From positions 1 through 64,000 of the forward strand of contig JAHBXV010000002.1 in NCBI GenBank assembly GCA_019636285.1: 64,000 nucleotides of DNA, in the 5' to 3' direction. The notes beneath the pieces were generated by a model. That model saw only the letters and a program-made list of their open reading frames with translations. It was not told the DNA's origin and did not search any database. The translations under genes were made by a program, and so were the position numbers. Of this stretch, positions 47,119-58,800 are shown one piece after another (position 1 is the first letter of the stretch; each line of letters opens with the position of its first letter). Origin of the DNA: Planctomycetaceae bacterium. GTDB lineage: Bacteria; Planctomycetota; Planctomycetia; Planctomycetales; Planctomycetaceae.

Positions 47119-47571
47119 ATGATTCCCGCCACCAGCCGTCGAGTGCCCGAGCATACTCCCGAGAAAATCAACCAGTGGATTCGCCAGGAGATGCAAGAGC
47201 GGGTCGCCCGCTACCGTCATGCCTCGCCCAAGGAGATTGATCGCCGTCTGCAAGAATTAGACCAGGAATGGGACGTCGAGAGGACTCTGGAGGCGAACGC
47301 CGCAACGCTCGCTTTTACCGGCTGCGTCCTCGCGGCGACCACCGATCGCCGCTGGGTCTACTTGCCTATGGCCGTGACGGTCTTCCTGCTGCAGCACGCG
47401 ATTCAGGGCTGGTGCCCGCCGCTGCCGGTGATCCGGAGCCTTGGCTTCCGCACCATGCGCGAGATCGATGAGGAACGGCACGCTCTCAAGCTACTGCGTG
47501 GCGACTTTCGCCACGTCTCTGACAAGCCCGGCGCATCTGCCAACGAACTCGTCGATGCGGTGAAGCGCTAG
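47119..47571 (+). CDS. DUF2892 (YgaP-like) membrane protein
   Basis: The 150-residue protein has a helical N-terminus (PEKINQWIRQEMQERVARYRH). A membrane pair follows (LAFTGCVLAATTDRRWVYLPMAVTVFLLQHAIQGWCPPLPVIRSLGFRTMREIDEERHALKLLRGDF), where GWCPPLP and LGFRT-REIDEE are the family landmarks. The related YgaP C-terminus accompanies a sulfurtransferase. It lies in the group that also contains the YeeE/YedE genes, so a sulfur-related role is plausible. Confidence 0.7.
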   Translation: MIPATSRRVPEHTPEKINQWIRQEMQERVARYRHASPKEIDRRLQELDQEWDVERTLEANAATLAFTGCVLAATTDRRWVYLPMAVTVFLLQHAIQGWCPPLPVIRSLGFRTMREIDEERHALKLLRGDFRHVSDKPGASANELVDAVKR

Positions 47572-47601
47572 GGCGATGCTGAATGCAAACGGAACAGTCT
47601 C

Positions 47602-47850
47602 ATGAGAAACACCTTGATCGTCGCGGTCTCGGTGATCCGCGGACTGGATACACGTCCTGTCACGGCCTGTCCGTACTGCGATTCCGAGGTTGGACGACGG
47701 GTTTCGGCGGGAATCTTTAATAGCGACTTTTGGGCGAACACCATCCTGACGCTGCTTCCGATCCCTGTCATGGTCCTGATCGTCGCCCTGATTCATTACG
47801 TCCTACCCTGGCCGACACGTCGAGATCCGCCACGGCAGGAGTCCGGTTAA
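47602..47850 (+). CDS. Small membrane protein with a CPYC motif
   Basis: The 82-residue product has VTACPYCDSEVGRRVSAGIF followed by one membrane helix (TILTLLPIPVMVLIVALIHYVL). CPYC may bind metal or be redox-active. The 5' part is otherwise unremarkable. The family is unknown; it is in line with its neighbours. Confidence 0.6.
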   Translation: MRNTLIVAVSVIRGLDTRPVTACPYCDSEVGRRVSAGIFNSDFWANTILTLLPIPVMVLIVALIHYVLPWPTRRDPPRQESG

Positions 47851-47891
47851 GTCGCTGATAGTCCGGTTCTTCACGTTAGGGAGAACATCGC

Positions 47892-48410
47892 ATGGACCAG
47901 CCTGATTCGCGTCCGCTGATTTCGGCCGGGACGTTGCTGGGGATCGGCCTCGGGGGCTTTGTGGATGGAATCGTCTTCCATCAGCTTTTGCAGGTTCACA
48001 ACATGCTCTCGGCGAAGTATCCCGTGAGCGGTGACGTGGATCCTCGATCGCTGGCGGTGAATCTTGAAATTAATATGTTCTGGGACGGGCTTTTTCACGT
48101 CTTCTGCTGGTTCATGACGGCCGTTGGATTGGGCCTGCTCTGGAAGGCCGTCCGTCGTCCGGGCGTGTCGCTGTCGACTCCGGCGTTTGTCGGTTCCCTG
48201 TCCCTCGGGTGGGGCATCTTCAACTTGGTCGAAGGCATCATCGACCATCATCTTCTGCACATTCACCACGTGACCGAGACCGCGAACCATCTGGTCTGGG
48301 ATCTGGCATTCCTCGCTTCGGGTGTGGTGCTGGTCCTGATCGGCGGTTGGCTAATCCTGTCAAGCGGACGTGAGTCCGAACTGCCTCGCCACACATCTGA
48401 AGCGATCTGA
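47892..48410 (+). CDS. DUF2243 membrane protein
   Basis: The 172-residue protein has four membrane helices and the DUF2243 landmarks GIGLGGFVDGIVFHQLLQ, NMFWDGLFHVFCWF and FNLVEGIIDHHLLHIHHV. The repeated His residues in the helices suggest metal or heme binding. DUF2243 proteins often neighbour cytochrome or stress genes; the function is unknown. Confidence 0.85.
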   Translation: MDQPDSRPLISAGTLLGIGLGGFVDGIVFHQLLQVHNMLSAKYPVSGDVDPRSLAVNLEINMFWDGLFHVFCWFMTAVGLGLLWKAVRRPGVSLSTPAFVGSLSLGWGIFNLVEGIIDHHLLHIHHVTETANHLVWDLAFLASGVVLVLIGGWLILSSGRESELPRHTSEAI

Positions 48411-48424
48411 ATGGGAGCTTGACC

Positions 48425-48973
48425 ATGAGCAACCCGCTGACACAGATCTCGTGGTCCCCTTACGTGGTTGGCGCTGCCATCGGAATCCTCAGTTGGTTCT
48501 CCTTTGCCACGGCCGACCACCCCTTAGGGATTACCTCGGCATTCGAGGACACGGCTGCCCTGGCTGGGAAAGCGGCTATACCGTCTTTGGAGGAAACGCA
48601 CCCCTATTATGCCGAGAAGGCGAAGGAGGGGGACTCTCCGAAAATCGGTTGGGAATGGATGCTGGTGGTCGGAGTGTTTGCCGGGGCCTGGCTGAGTGCA
48701 GCCCTCTCCGGAGATCGGACGAGGATGACGGTGCCGCCGTCGTGGAAAACCCGATTTGGCGCGAGTCCGGTGAAGCGGCTCGCCGCCGCGTTCGTCGGCG
48801 GGGCGGTGATGATGTTCGGGGCGCGTCTGGCGCAGGGCTGCACGAGTGGCCACGGCATCAGCGGAGCACTGCAATTGGCCGTATCGAGCTGGTTGTTCGT
48901 GATCGTCATGTTTCCCGCCGCGATTGGCATGGCGTTTCTGCTCTATGGGAACAAAGGGACGCAACATGTTTGA
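48425..48973 (+). CDS. YeeE/YedE-family half transporter, first gene
   Basis: The 182-residue protein has membrane helices and the motif GARLAQGCTSGHGISGALQ, the conserved Cys motif of YeeE/YedE (DUF395) sulfur transporters. It overlaps the next gene, which carries the second half with GYCPGTSVAA. In full-length YeeE/TsuA proteins the two halves are fused and conduct thiosulfate; here they are split, as in PmpA/PmpB. Confidence 0.85.
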   Translation: MSNPLTQISWSPYVVGAAIGILSWFSFATADHPLGITSAFEDTAALAGKAAIPSLEETHPYYAEKAKEGDSPKIGWEWMLVVGVFAGAWLSAALSGDRTRMTVPPSWKTRFGASPVKRLAAAFVGGAVMMFGARLAQGCTSGHGISGALQLAVSSWLFVIVMFPAAIGMAFLLYGNKGTQHV

Positions 48974-49553
48974 TTCACCCGATAAGCTTGCCCTGGGCCT
49001 GGTAACCGGGATTGCGTTCGGCTTTTTGCTGCAGAAAGGGCGTGTCGCGAAGTATGAAGTCATTCTCGGGCAGTTACTCTTAAAAGACTGGACCGTCGTG
49101 AAAGTCATGGGGACCGCGGTCGTCGTTGGCTCGGTCGGTGTCTATACGCTTGTGGAAGGGGGCTGGGCTTCGCTGGAAGTGAAGCCGCTTCTGTATGGTG
49201 GCGTGATCTCGGGGGCTGTACTGTTCGGAATTGGCATGGCGCTTCTCGGCTACTGCCCCGGAACCAGTGTTGCCGCATGTGGCGAGGGGCGGCGCGATGC
49301 GATGGTTGGGGTGTTAGGAATGCTCACCGGGGCGGGTCTCTTCGTCGCCCTCCACTCGATGATGCAGCCGATCATTCAAGGAATGGGGAACGACGGAAAG
49401 CCGACCCTGCCCGAAGTGTTGGGCATTTCGCCATGGGCAGTCGTCGCAATACTTGTTGCCGCCGGTATTCTCGCCTATTGGCTCACCAGCGGTCGGACCG
49501 GCTGGCGAAAACCGGCCGATCTCAGCGGATCTACCCATCAACGGGCGATCTGA
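48966..49553 (+). CDS. YeeE/YedE-family half transporter, second gene
   Basis: The 195-residue protein starts MFDSPDKLALGLVTGIAFGF inside the end of the preceding gene (8-base overlap). It has LLQKGRVAKYEVILGQLLLKDW, then GIGMALLGYCPGTSVAACGEGRRDA, the second Cys motif. The two halves should form one sulfur-compound channel in the inner membrane. The split and overlap ensure equal amounts. Confidence 0.85.
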   Translation: MFDSPDKLALGLVTGIAFGFLLQKGRVAKYEVILGQLLLKDWTVVKVMGTAVVVGSVGVYTLVEGGWASLEVKPLLYGGVISGAVLFGIGMALLGYCPGTSVAACGEGRRDAMVGVLGMLTGAGLFVALHSMMQPIIQGMGNDGKPTLPEVLGISPWAVVAILVAAGILAYWLTSGRTGWRKPADLSGSTHQRAI

Positions 49554-49744
49554 ACCGGGCGAAGCTAAGGCGCATCGATTGTTCCTTCGTAGTACTGTCA
49601 AAACCCTCTGGACTTCCGAAATGATCCCGAATTTGTAGAGGTTTCCGGGCTGCCAACCGGGTTTTGACGGAGGCTCTCGTCTGTTCATCCAGGTGACTGT
49701 CGCCAGCCGGATTGGAGACTGAGGCGCGCGGATTGACCATGATC

Positions 49745-52555
49745 TCACGCATTCAGAAAGCTGTGGCGAAAGAGTTGGCGGTGGAGGAACGGTAGCGAGT
49801 TCAAGTCGGGGATAAGGAAGTGATTGTCGTCGACGTCAGTCAGCAGCCAGCCGTTGCAGCCAAAGCGAATGACGCGATGCGGATTGTTGTGGACGGTGAA
49901 CTGGACTTCGCCATCATCCGTGTCCGCCGCGCAAGCGACGAGTCCATTCTTTTCCGGAGTGGTAACCAGTGATTTGACCACGCGCAGCAGGTACCGGCGG
50001 TTGAGCGACCGTCGCACGAGATGCCGAGTTTCGTCCGACCATTCTCCCAAGTTGCGGATGATGCCAATCTCGTGTTCCCGGCCGGAGTCGTCCGCGTAGT
50101 GAATGCCGAGGAATTCCTCGGAATGCGAGGCAGGGAAGGCGCGAACGGCGAAAACAGCCGCGTAGTACTTTCCCTCCGCTTCCATTGTCAGCACGTCGTG
50201 AATTCCCAACTGAAAGCGGGTTGTGGCGGGATCGAGCCACGGAATCTCCGTGGCAAAAGAGCGATCGTTCGTGGACGTTTCCGTTGGTTTCGGCTGGCCG
50301 GCGTCTTCACGCTCGGGGAGCGGGCGGTCGACTTCGAGATTGCCGTATTGGAGTCGCACGAGGCGGGCATAAGCCCCGTCGGCAGCCAGCAATTCTCGAT
50401 GAGTTCCCTGCTCGATCAAGCGTCCCTGTTCGAGCACCACCAGCCGATCGGCGTGCTCCAGCGTGGAAAGCCGATGGGCGATGGCGAGCGTCGTGCGACC
50501 CTTCGAGAATCTTTCCACGGCCTCCTGAATCAACCGCTCGGATTCCGAGTCCACGCTGCTGGTTGCCTCGTCGAGAATGAGAATCTGCGGGTTATACAGA
50601 ATCGCCCGGGCGATCGAGATCCGTTGCCGTTCTCCGCCAGACAATCCGGCGCCGCGTTCGCCAACCATCGTGTCGTAGGCAAACGGCATCCGCAGGATGA
50701 ATTCATGCGCGCTCGCCGCTCGCGCGCTGGCCAGAATCTGTTCGGGATTGGCCCCTGGGTCGCCATAGGCAATGTTGTCGCCCACGGTTCCCTGGAACAA
50801 ATAAGGTTCCTGAAGGACCACTCCGACCCTGCGGCGAAGCGCGAGGCCGCTCATTTCCCGCACGTCGATGCCATCAATCGAGATCGAACCGGATTGCGCG
50901 TCATACAGGCGGCTGACGAGAGAGACGAGTGTCGACTTTCCGGATCCGCTCCGGCCGACAATTCCGATCGATTCACCGGGCGAAACTTCAAGGCTGAGAT
51001 GATCGAGCACGGGAGTTTGGCCGTCATACGAAAAGGTGACGTCGTCGAATCGAATATGACCTTTCATTTGATCCACGGGCCGGGGCGATGGCGGATCGTC
51101 CAGCGTCACCGGTGTATCGAGCAGGTCGAAGATCCGATGGCTGGCGCTGAGGAAGTTGCTCATCCAGGAGGCTCCTTCCGAGACGGTCGTCAATGGAGCA
51201 TAGAACATCGATAGATAGGCGAGAAACGCCATCAGCGATCCCAGGCTCATTTCCTGGCCCAGGACATCGCGTCCGCCGATGTACCAGACCACCAGGCCCC
51301 CCAGCCCGAACAGGACGCCCACCAACGAAGAGAAAGTCGCGTTCGCCAGGTCGACACCCACGCGCGACTCGCGCAGGCGCTCGCTGGCGGCGCTGAATCG
51401 TTCCTGCTCGCGAGACTCCTGCGTGAACGACTTCACCACACGAATCCCCGAGAGCAGGCTGGTCAGGGCGGCGGCCTGTCTGCCCACGGCGTCCCAATAG
51501 CGATGATTGCGCGTATAAAGACATTTGCAGAAGAACCAGCTTGCCAGGAGGACCAGCGGCGTGGGAAGCAGCGTGATGAGCGCGAGCTTGGGATTCAGGA
51601 CGAACAGCATTCCGCCAATGGCGAACAATTGCAGAATTTGCAGAAAAAATCCGCCCGACATTTGATGCATGAAGGTATGCATCGCCTCCGTGTCGTAGGC
51701 CACGCGGCTCATCAAAAGACCGACCTCGTTGCGGTCATGGTACGAGACCGATAAATGTTCCAGCTTATCGACCATGCGCGTGCGGAGGTCGGCTGTCAGG
51801 CGAGTTCCTATCTCGCTGGAATACCGTGCCTTCAGAACGGCAATCACCGCCGCTGCCACGCGCACCAGCGCAAGTCCCCCGACAATGACAGCGAGCGTTG
51901 TCAGCAGCGGGGCAACACTGGGCTGAGAATCACCGTGTGTGAGGACGCGATCCACCAGGACTTTCTGCAGCCATGGAGGAATCAGTTCGATGGCGACCGC
52001 GGTCGCAGACAGGACGAGAATCGTCAGGACTTGCCGACCATGCGGTCGCAGCAAGCCGAGGACGCGACGAAAGGTGGCCACCGAGGGCTGGCAATGCTTA
52101 CAAGAGGCCCCTTTCGCGGAGAGGGCATGCCCGCATCGTTCACAGACGGGGGCCTCCGCGTCGCTGGCATCGATGGGAAACTCGCGGTGACATCGCAGTC
52201 GCTCGATCCGCTCCACGGCATCGCGAAAACGGCTGGTCAGGCGGTTGGAGAAGCGAATGATGTCGATCCAGACATCATTCTGCCGGACTTGCAGGTATCC
52301 CGAGCCGATCTGGGTTTGTATTCGGCAACCTTGCAATTCCTGGAGTCGATACATGACGCGGCAACGCACGTCGCGACCGGTTTTCCGATCGTCCGGGTCC
52401 ACCACCGCGATGCATTCTTCCGTCGCGAGCAGCCATTGTTCGACGGCATGCCCTCCCTGATCGAGGTCCGAGGCAATCGATAACAACAACGCGCGACCCG
52501 GTAATTGTGGCTTGCCTATGAGCGACACAATTTCAGGCGGGAACTGGTTGACCAT
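49745..52555 (-). CDS. ABC exporter fused to an N-terminal zinc-ribbon region and a C-terminal DUF1854 domain
   Basis: The 936-residue protein has a roughly 150-residue N-terminal region ending in a zinc ribbon (CERCGHALSAKGASCKHC). Six membrane helices (about 180-480) follow, then an ABC ATPase with GRSGSGKST, LSGGERQRISIARA and ILILDEATSS. The last 190 residues (TRFQLGIHDVLTMEAEGKYYAAVFAVRAFP...ELRxL-type repeats...LTDVDDNHFLIPDLNSL) are DUF1854-like. DUF1854 proteins occur next to ABC exporters, including some linked to cyanophycin use. The substrate is unknown. The start at 52555 lacks a strong ribosome-binding site; 52591 is possible. Confidence 0.85.
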   Translation of the reverse strand: MVNQFPPEIVSLIGKPQLPGRALLLSIASDLDQGGHAVEQWLLATEECIAVVDPDDRKTGRDVRCRVMYRLQELQGCRIQTQIGSGYLQVRQNDVWIDIIRFSNRLTSRFRDAVERIERLRCHREFPIDASDAEAPVCERCGHALSAKGASCKHCQPSVATFRRVLGLLRPHGRQVLTILVLSATAVAIELIPPWLQKVLVDRVLTHGDSQPSVAPLLTTLAVIVGGLALVRVAAAVIAVLKARYSSEIGTRLTADLRTRMVDKLEHLSVSYHDRNEVGLLMSRVAYDTEAMHTFMHQMSGGFFLQILQLFAIGGMLFVLNPKLALITLLPTPLVLLASWFFCKCLYTRNHRYWDAVGRQAAALTSLLSGIRVVKSFTQESREQERFSAASERLRESRVGVDLANATFSSLVGVLFGLGGLVVWYIGGRDVLGQEMSLGSLMAFLAYLSMFYAPLTTVSEGASWMSNFLSASHRIFDLLDTPVTLDDPPSPRPVDQMKGHIRFDDVTFSYDGQTPVLDHLSLEVSPGESIGIVGRSGSGKSTLVSLVSRLYDAQSGSISIDGIDVREMSGLALRRRVGVVLQEPYLFQGTVGDNIAYGDPGANPEQILASARAASAHEFILRMPFAYDTMVGERGAGLSGGERQRISIARAILYNPQILILDEATSSVDSESERLIQEAVERFSKGRTTLAIAHRLSTLEHADRLVVLEQGRLIEQGTHRELLAADGAYARLVRLQYGNLEVDRPLPEREDAGQPKPTETSTNDRSFATEIPWLDPATTRFQLGIHDVLTMEAEGKYYAAVFAVRAFPASHSEEFLGIHYADDSGREHEIGIIRNLGEWSDETRHLVRRSLNRRYLLRVVKSLVTTPEKNGLVACAADTDDGEVQFTVHNNPHRVIRFGCNGWLLTDVDDNHFLIPDLNSLPFLHRQLFRHSFLNA

Positions 52556-52827
52556 TGAAAAGCGTCCCGAGGAATCTCTTGCCCCATGCAAGCGATGTTG
52601 GCAAAGTCCGCGCCACGCGCGCGAGAAATTTCCTCCAGAACCAGTTCGTCACGTCCAACAATCGTTTTTCCGTCCCGAGCGGGCTCGACATTGCCTTCCC
52701 TGCCTTTTTTCCCGCGGGAGAGAACTTGGTCGCTGGTGCGACACCGATCCCCTTGGCAGCGCGGAATACAGAACCTGCCAATCAACATATCATCAACCAT
52801 TGTTGCCAATTCGCGTAGTTTGGCTGA

Positions 52828-55800
52828 TTAGCGAGGAACGTCCCGCAGAGCCGTCGACGTCGGCAGCCTCCGGTCGCCGAGGTCATGCGATCCTGAACTT
52901 CTGCGATGGCAAGTCAGCGTGACGTCATGTTCTTCGCCATCGTCAACCAGTTGAACGGTCTCTGTCTCGTCATCGAATAAGGCTTCCGTTTCGCGTTCCG
53001 AATCCACGTCGGAAAGCTCCACGCGCAGCCGCCACGTTGCCCCACCCACTCGCAACGTGACGGAGAAGTTGCTCCAATCGGCTGGAACGCAGGGCCGAAA
53101 CGAGACTTCTCTCCCGCGCTTTCGCAGCCCCAGAATGTTTTCGAGGGCAACTCGATAGGTCCAGGCAGCCGAGCCGGTATACCAGGTCCATCCGCCGCGT
53201 CCCTGATGCGGCGGTTGCGAGTAAACATCGGCGGCGAGCACATACGGCTCCACTTGGTAGCGCGTAACATCTTTCTCGGTCGCGGTCTGGCGGATGGGAT
53301 TGATGAGATCGAAGATCGTCATCGCCTGATCGCCATCGCCTTTTTCCGTCAAGGCTTGAATCAGCCAGAGGACGGCATGGGTATATTGCCCGCCATTTTC
53401 CCGGACGCCCTTGACGTAACCGGCAATGTAACCGGGGTTGGGTTCAGACTTGTCGAACGGTGGATCGAGCAACGCCACCAGGTGATCCTTGTAGCGAACC
53501 AGATACTTCCGAACGGCGCCGAGCGCCATATTGGTGCGCTCGGTATCCGCGCCGGCCAGAACAGCCCAGCTTTGGGAAAGCGAGTCGATCCGGCATTCGG
53601 AATTGGCTCGCGATCCTAACGGCGTGCCGTCATCGAAGAAGGCCCTTCGATACCATTCGCCATCCCAGCCGTGGTGTTCCAGTTGCCGTAACAATTCCAT
53701 CCGCTTCTGGCGGTACTCGGCGGCCAGTTCATGATCGCCCCGCTTTTCCAGGGTGGGCAAGAACCGGTCGAGAATGACGGCCAGGAACCAGCCGACCCAG
53801 ACGCTTTCCCCGCGACCACCGGCCCCCACTTTGTTCATGCCGTCATTCCAGTCGCCGCAACCCATGAGCGGCAGCCCATGCTCGCCCAACCGGTAACCGT
53901 GACGCAAGGCTCTCAGGCAATGCTCATAGATGGAACCGCTGACGTTCGAGACGTTCGGCAGCTCGTAGCGTTCTTGTTCGTCGGGAGACAATTCCGGCGA
54001 CTCGAGAAACGTCGCCTGTTCGTCCCAGATCGATTCATCGCCCGTGACCTCGACGTAGTGGCACGTGGCGTGGATTATCCACAAGAGGTCGTCGGAAAAC
54101 CGTGTCCGCGTTCCACGTCCCGACGGGACATGCCACCAGTGCTGCACATCCCCTTCCAGATATTGTCTGGCGGCCGCGCGAAGGATCTGATCGCGCACCA
54201 GATCGGGTCGCGCGTACACGAGCGCCATCACATCCTGGAGTTGATCTCGGAAGCCGTAAGCCCCTCCCGACTGATAAAACGCGGAACGCCCCCAGAGGCG
54301 GCAACTAAGTACCTGATAAAGCGACCAGCGGTTGGCGAGCAGATCGAAAGTTCGATTCGGAGTTTCAACTTGGACCGCGTTCAGAATGTCCTCCCAGCGA
54401 TCGCGCGCCGCTTCGTGAGCTTGCAGGATGGCAGTCTCCCTGGAGTATTTCTCCAGCAGGGCCTCGGCCTCCTGTCGATTGGCGCCCCGTCCAAAAACGA
54501 TCGTGACGGAAGCGGTCTGCATCGAACCCAAGGAAAGCCGGGACTGCACCACGCCGCACGGATCCAGGCCAGCGCCGGCGCAGCCGTTCGTCACGGATGA
54601 TTTCGCGCCCGCGGGCTCATCAATATCTCCATTACGGCCCAGGAAGCTGGTGCGATCTCCCGTCGCGGAGACCTCTCCCCCAATCGCCCGGAGAAAGACG
54701 ACCTGGTCCGGAAACTCGGGGTGATATCCGTTTCGAGCCAGAAGCGTCTGGTTCTCGGGAAGGATTTCGGTAACCAGTTGCGTCTGTGTCTCTTCGCGGC
54801 AGACACCCAGGACGATCTCGGCGAAGTAGGTCAGAAACACTTCACGCGGCGTTGTCGTCTCGTTCTGCAGTTGGACTTCGAGAAACTTGACGGGATCATT
54901 CGCGGCAATGCTGATCGTGATGTTCGCGCTCAGGCCGGGAATCGACCAGGCCCACCGCGACCAGCCGCAACCATGGCGGACGCTCCGAGTCGCGGTCGAT
55001 TTCGCGGCTCCTCCGAACAATGGCCAGACTTCATCGCTCGCGCCATCCCGAAGGTAGAACTGCTCGGAGGGGGGATCTGTGATGGGATCGTTGCACCACG
55101 TCGTCAACTTGTTTTCCCGGCTGTTCTCGGCCCATGTGTAGCCTCCGCCCGATTCGGTGACGAGACAACCGAAGCGTTCGTTGGCAATTACGTTCGACCA
55201 CGGCATGGGGGTGGGCCGCTCGGGCGATGTCAGGATGTGATATTCCCGCCCGTCGTCCGCGAATCCTCCATAGCCGTTCCAGAGTTCCAGTTCGGCTCTT
55301 TCACGCTGAATGGCGTCCCAGACGTTCTCCACGGGAGACGATAGGCGAAACGGAGGCTTTTTCGACGAGTGCCGGCGCGGAGGGTGCGCGGTCCAGAGCG
55401 TCGCGGGCGCGGTGGTTGACCGCCCCTGCGGCAGCAGCGCGGAATTGGACCATCCTCGAGACGCCTCCAGAACAACGGCTGCCACTGCCTCGAACAGTTG
55501 CATCTGTTCCGAGGAAAGTTGAGAGCAGCGGAGGACGAACGCTTTCCCGGGTCGGACTTCCACGCGACGGGGCGTTTCCCGAATGAGATGTTCCAGTTGT
55601 TCCTGAAGGTCATCGATATAGCTGCCCGGCAGGCAATTGAGAATGACCAGATCGACGTGGAACTGGCCAAACGCCCAGAACTCCTGGGCGACCAGCAGTT
55701 CGCGAACAAAATTCAATTGTCGAGTCTGGTTGACTCGCACCAGGACAATCGGCAGGTCGCCCGAGACGCCAAAAGGCCATAAATCTGATTGGCTGCCGCG

Positions 55801-58800
55801 GTTACCGAGCACAGCCGTCGCGCGCCCGCGCGACACGCCATTGGGATAAAGGATCGATGAAGCGAGTTGCTGATAGCGATGTGTCTGGGCGGCATTCGCG
55901 CGCCAATGTCGCAATTCCATCTGATTGAAGGCCCAGGCCAGTTCCAGGGCACGCTGAGCCGACCGCCAGTCGTGGTACGTGTCGGCTAGCGACAAGGCTT
56001 CTTCACGAGACGATGCAAACCCCGTCATGATGACGAGGTGGCAGGTTCCATCGGCGGGAACCGTGACGCGGCAGCGTATGGCAAGGATCGGATCGAGAAC
56101 GGCCCCCGTCGTCCCGGACAACCGTTGTCCCGGATCGAGAGCCCGCGGATTCCGTGCCGTCCTGCCGCGCCCGAGAAACTCGGCCCGGCTGGTCTCCCAC
56201 TGGACCTGATCGGCCTCGGAATCACCCGGACTCAGAACATGCACGGCCCAGAGAACGGGCTCTTCGGCATCACGCGGACGGCGTCTTGCCAGCACGGCGC
56301 GCAGTTCCGGCACATACTCCGTCTCGACAAACAACTTTTGGAAGGCCGGATGCGACAGGTCGGCGGCAGCCTTCGTCAGGACGACTTCCACGTAGCTGGT
56401 CACATCAAGAAGTCGCGGCCTTTTTCCCAGATTCGTCAGCTTCAACTGGCGAATCTCCATGGGGTCCTCCGGACTGACGGCCACTTCCAGCGAAGACTCG
56501 ATCTCGCCGTCGCGCCGGTGAATCTCGGCTTTATCGATCGAAAAGACGACTTCGTATTCGTCGGGCGGCACCAGCGTGGGCTGATAGCCAACGGACCAGG
56601 CCTCCCCCGTTCGCGGATCGCTGAGATACAACCATTGGCCCCAATGGTCGCGAGTAATGTCGGACCTCCAGCGCGAGATGGAAATATCTTTCCAGCGGCT
56701 ATAGCCGCTCCCCGCGTTCGTGAGCATGACGCTATACGAACCGTTGGACATCAGGTGAGTTCGCGGCGTGATCGTCTCGTAGGTGGCGATGCGACGGCTG
56801 ACGACCGGCTGCTCCGCGGGCCGTGCCACCTGGGCATCGGCCGTTTCGTCCGCATGCGGCAGCACCACCTGTGACGAAACGGGAACACCTTCCTGCAATA
56901 GCAGTTCGGCGGCCTTCATCAACGGACTAGACCGGAATCGACGGCGAATCGATTCGTCGTTGAGAAGATTGGAGAGGCTGAGAAAGCTCATACCCTGGTG
57001 ATGTGCCATGAAACAGCGGACAATCGCCGCGTGTTTGCCGGCGGGAAGTCGCGAGGGGGTGAAATCAACCGCCTCGTAGAACCCCCAACGAGCGAGCATC
57101 CCCTCTTTTTCGAGCCGACGAAGATTGCGAACCGCCGCCGCCGGACAGACTTCCAAGGCGAGCATGGTCGCGTACGGCGCCACGACGTTGTCCTTGCTCA
57201 GTCCGCGCTTCAGACCCAGGCCCGGCACGCCAAAAGACTGGTATTGATAGTCTGAATTTGGCGAGAAGCTGGCATACGCGCTTTCCGAGACCCCCCAGGG
57301 GACGCCTCGTTGGCGGGCGAACGATTGTTGCTGGCCAACCGCTGCCTCGCACGCCGCCGCCAGCAGCGAACCCTCGATACGGGGTTGAAACAAGAGCGGC
57401 ATCAGGAACTCGAACATCGTGCCGCCCCAGGACAGGACGCCCACTTGTCCCGCTGCGTAGGTCGTCTGCCGACCCAGGCGAAACCAATGCCTGACAGGGA
57501 CATCTCCCCTGGCAACTGCCAGGTAGCTGGTCAGCCTCGCCTCCGAGCACAACAAATCGTAGTGGGATCCATCGAGCTGGCCTTCGTCGAGGTTGTAACC
57601 TATCGAGAAAAGGCGTCGCAGCGGGTCGTACAGAAACCCGAAGTTCATCTCATCGACCAGTTGCCGGGCGCAGCGCGACACATCGACCAACCGCGAGTCG
57701 ATCTCCGTCGCATTCTGGCTGCACGCCCGCACGCTATGGATGAACGCGTCGATCCATTGCCTGCCCTGCTCGCGAACTCGCGATTCCGTGCCGGCCGCTT
57801 GTAACGCGTCTTGCAGCCTCGCGACCGACGCGGCAAGACGATCCTCGAGTTCGATCAGGTCCGCCAGCGATCGAATCGTCTCGGCTTCCTCCGTCAACTG
57901 GTTCCAGGCTTCGCGGCATGAATTGGAATCGCGCCAGTCGCTCGCGTTCGGTAATTGCGTCCGCCCGGTTTCCGAATGGGGAAAGCCAGCCAGCGGCTCG
58001 AGCCATGCAAACAGCTGGTTGTAATCCCGAAGTTGCCCGTCGAGCCAACAGCGCAGGCTTTTGATTTCGCTGAAGTCTTCCTCGAGAGTTCTCCCGGTAC
58101 TCGGGAATATGTCAACGTCGCACACTCGCGAGAGCTCCAGCCGACAGTCCTTTAAGACCGCCATCGCGCTTGGCAACTCCAGAAGTTCACGGGGAGGCTG
58201 TTCGCATTCTTGTTGAAGCTTCCGCAGAACGCCGGACAATTCCGCATGGCTTGGGTCGGCGGACCGATCTCTCTTCGTGGGAACAGCGGCTGCTTCGGCA
58301 ACCGCGACGGTATCGGCGAGACCCTGCCACGGCTTGGCACGTGGGATCGACCCTTTTCGTAACTCGTCGATACCTTGCTGGACCACGAGCAGGCTGGCCG
58401 CCAGGTTCCCGCTGTCCACGGTGGAAAGGTATCGAGGCCGCAAGGGCTGCATCGTGGTCGTGTCGTACCAGTTGAAGAAGTGTCCTCCGACGCGGGGAAG
58501 CTGGGACAGCGACTGGAGGTTGCGCTCCCAGAAGTCGAGCATCGCATGCAGGGACACGTAGCCAAAGTCGCGAGCGGCCAGCACGGAGACGAGGAAGAGC
58601 CCTTCGTTTGTCGGCGAAAGGCGGTTTGCGACACGCAGGCTGGGATATTCCTGAACATTATCGGGCGGCAGCCAGTTGTTATCCGGTCCCAGCGTCTGCT
58701 CGAAGTAATTCCAGTTCTTGCGGGCGACCAGTCGCAGCCAGCGTCGGGCCTCGTCGTCCAGTCTGATTTTGCGGATTCGCCGGGGCCGGCTGATGAACTC

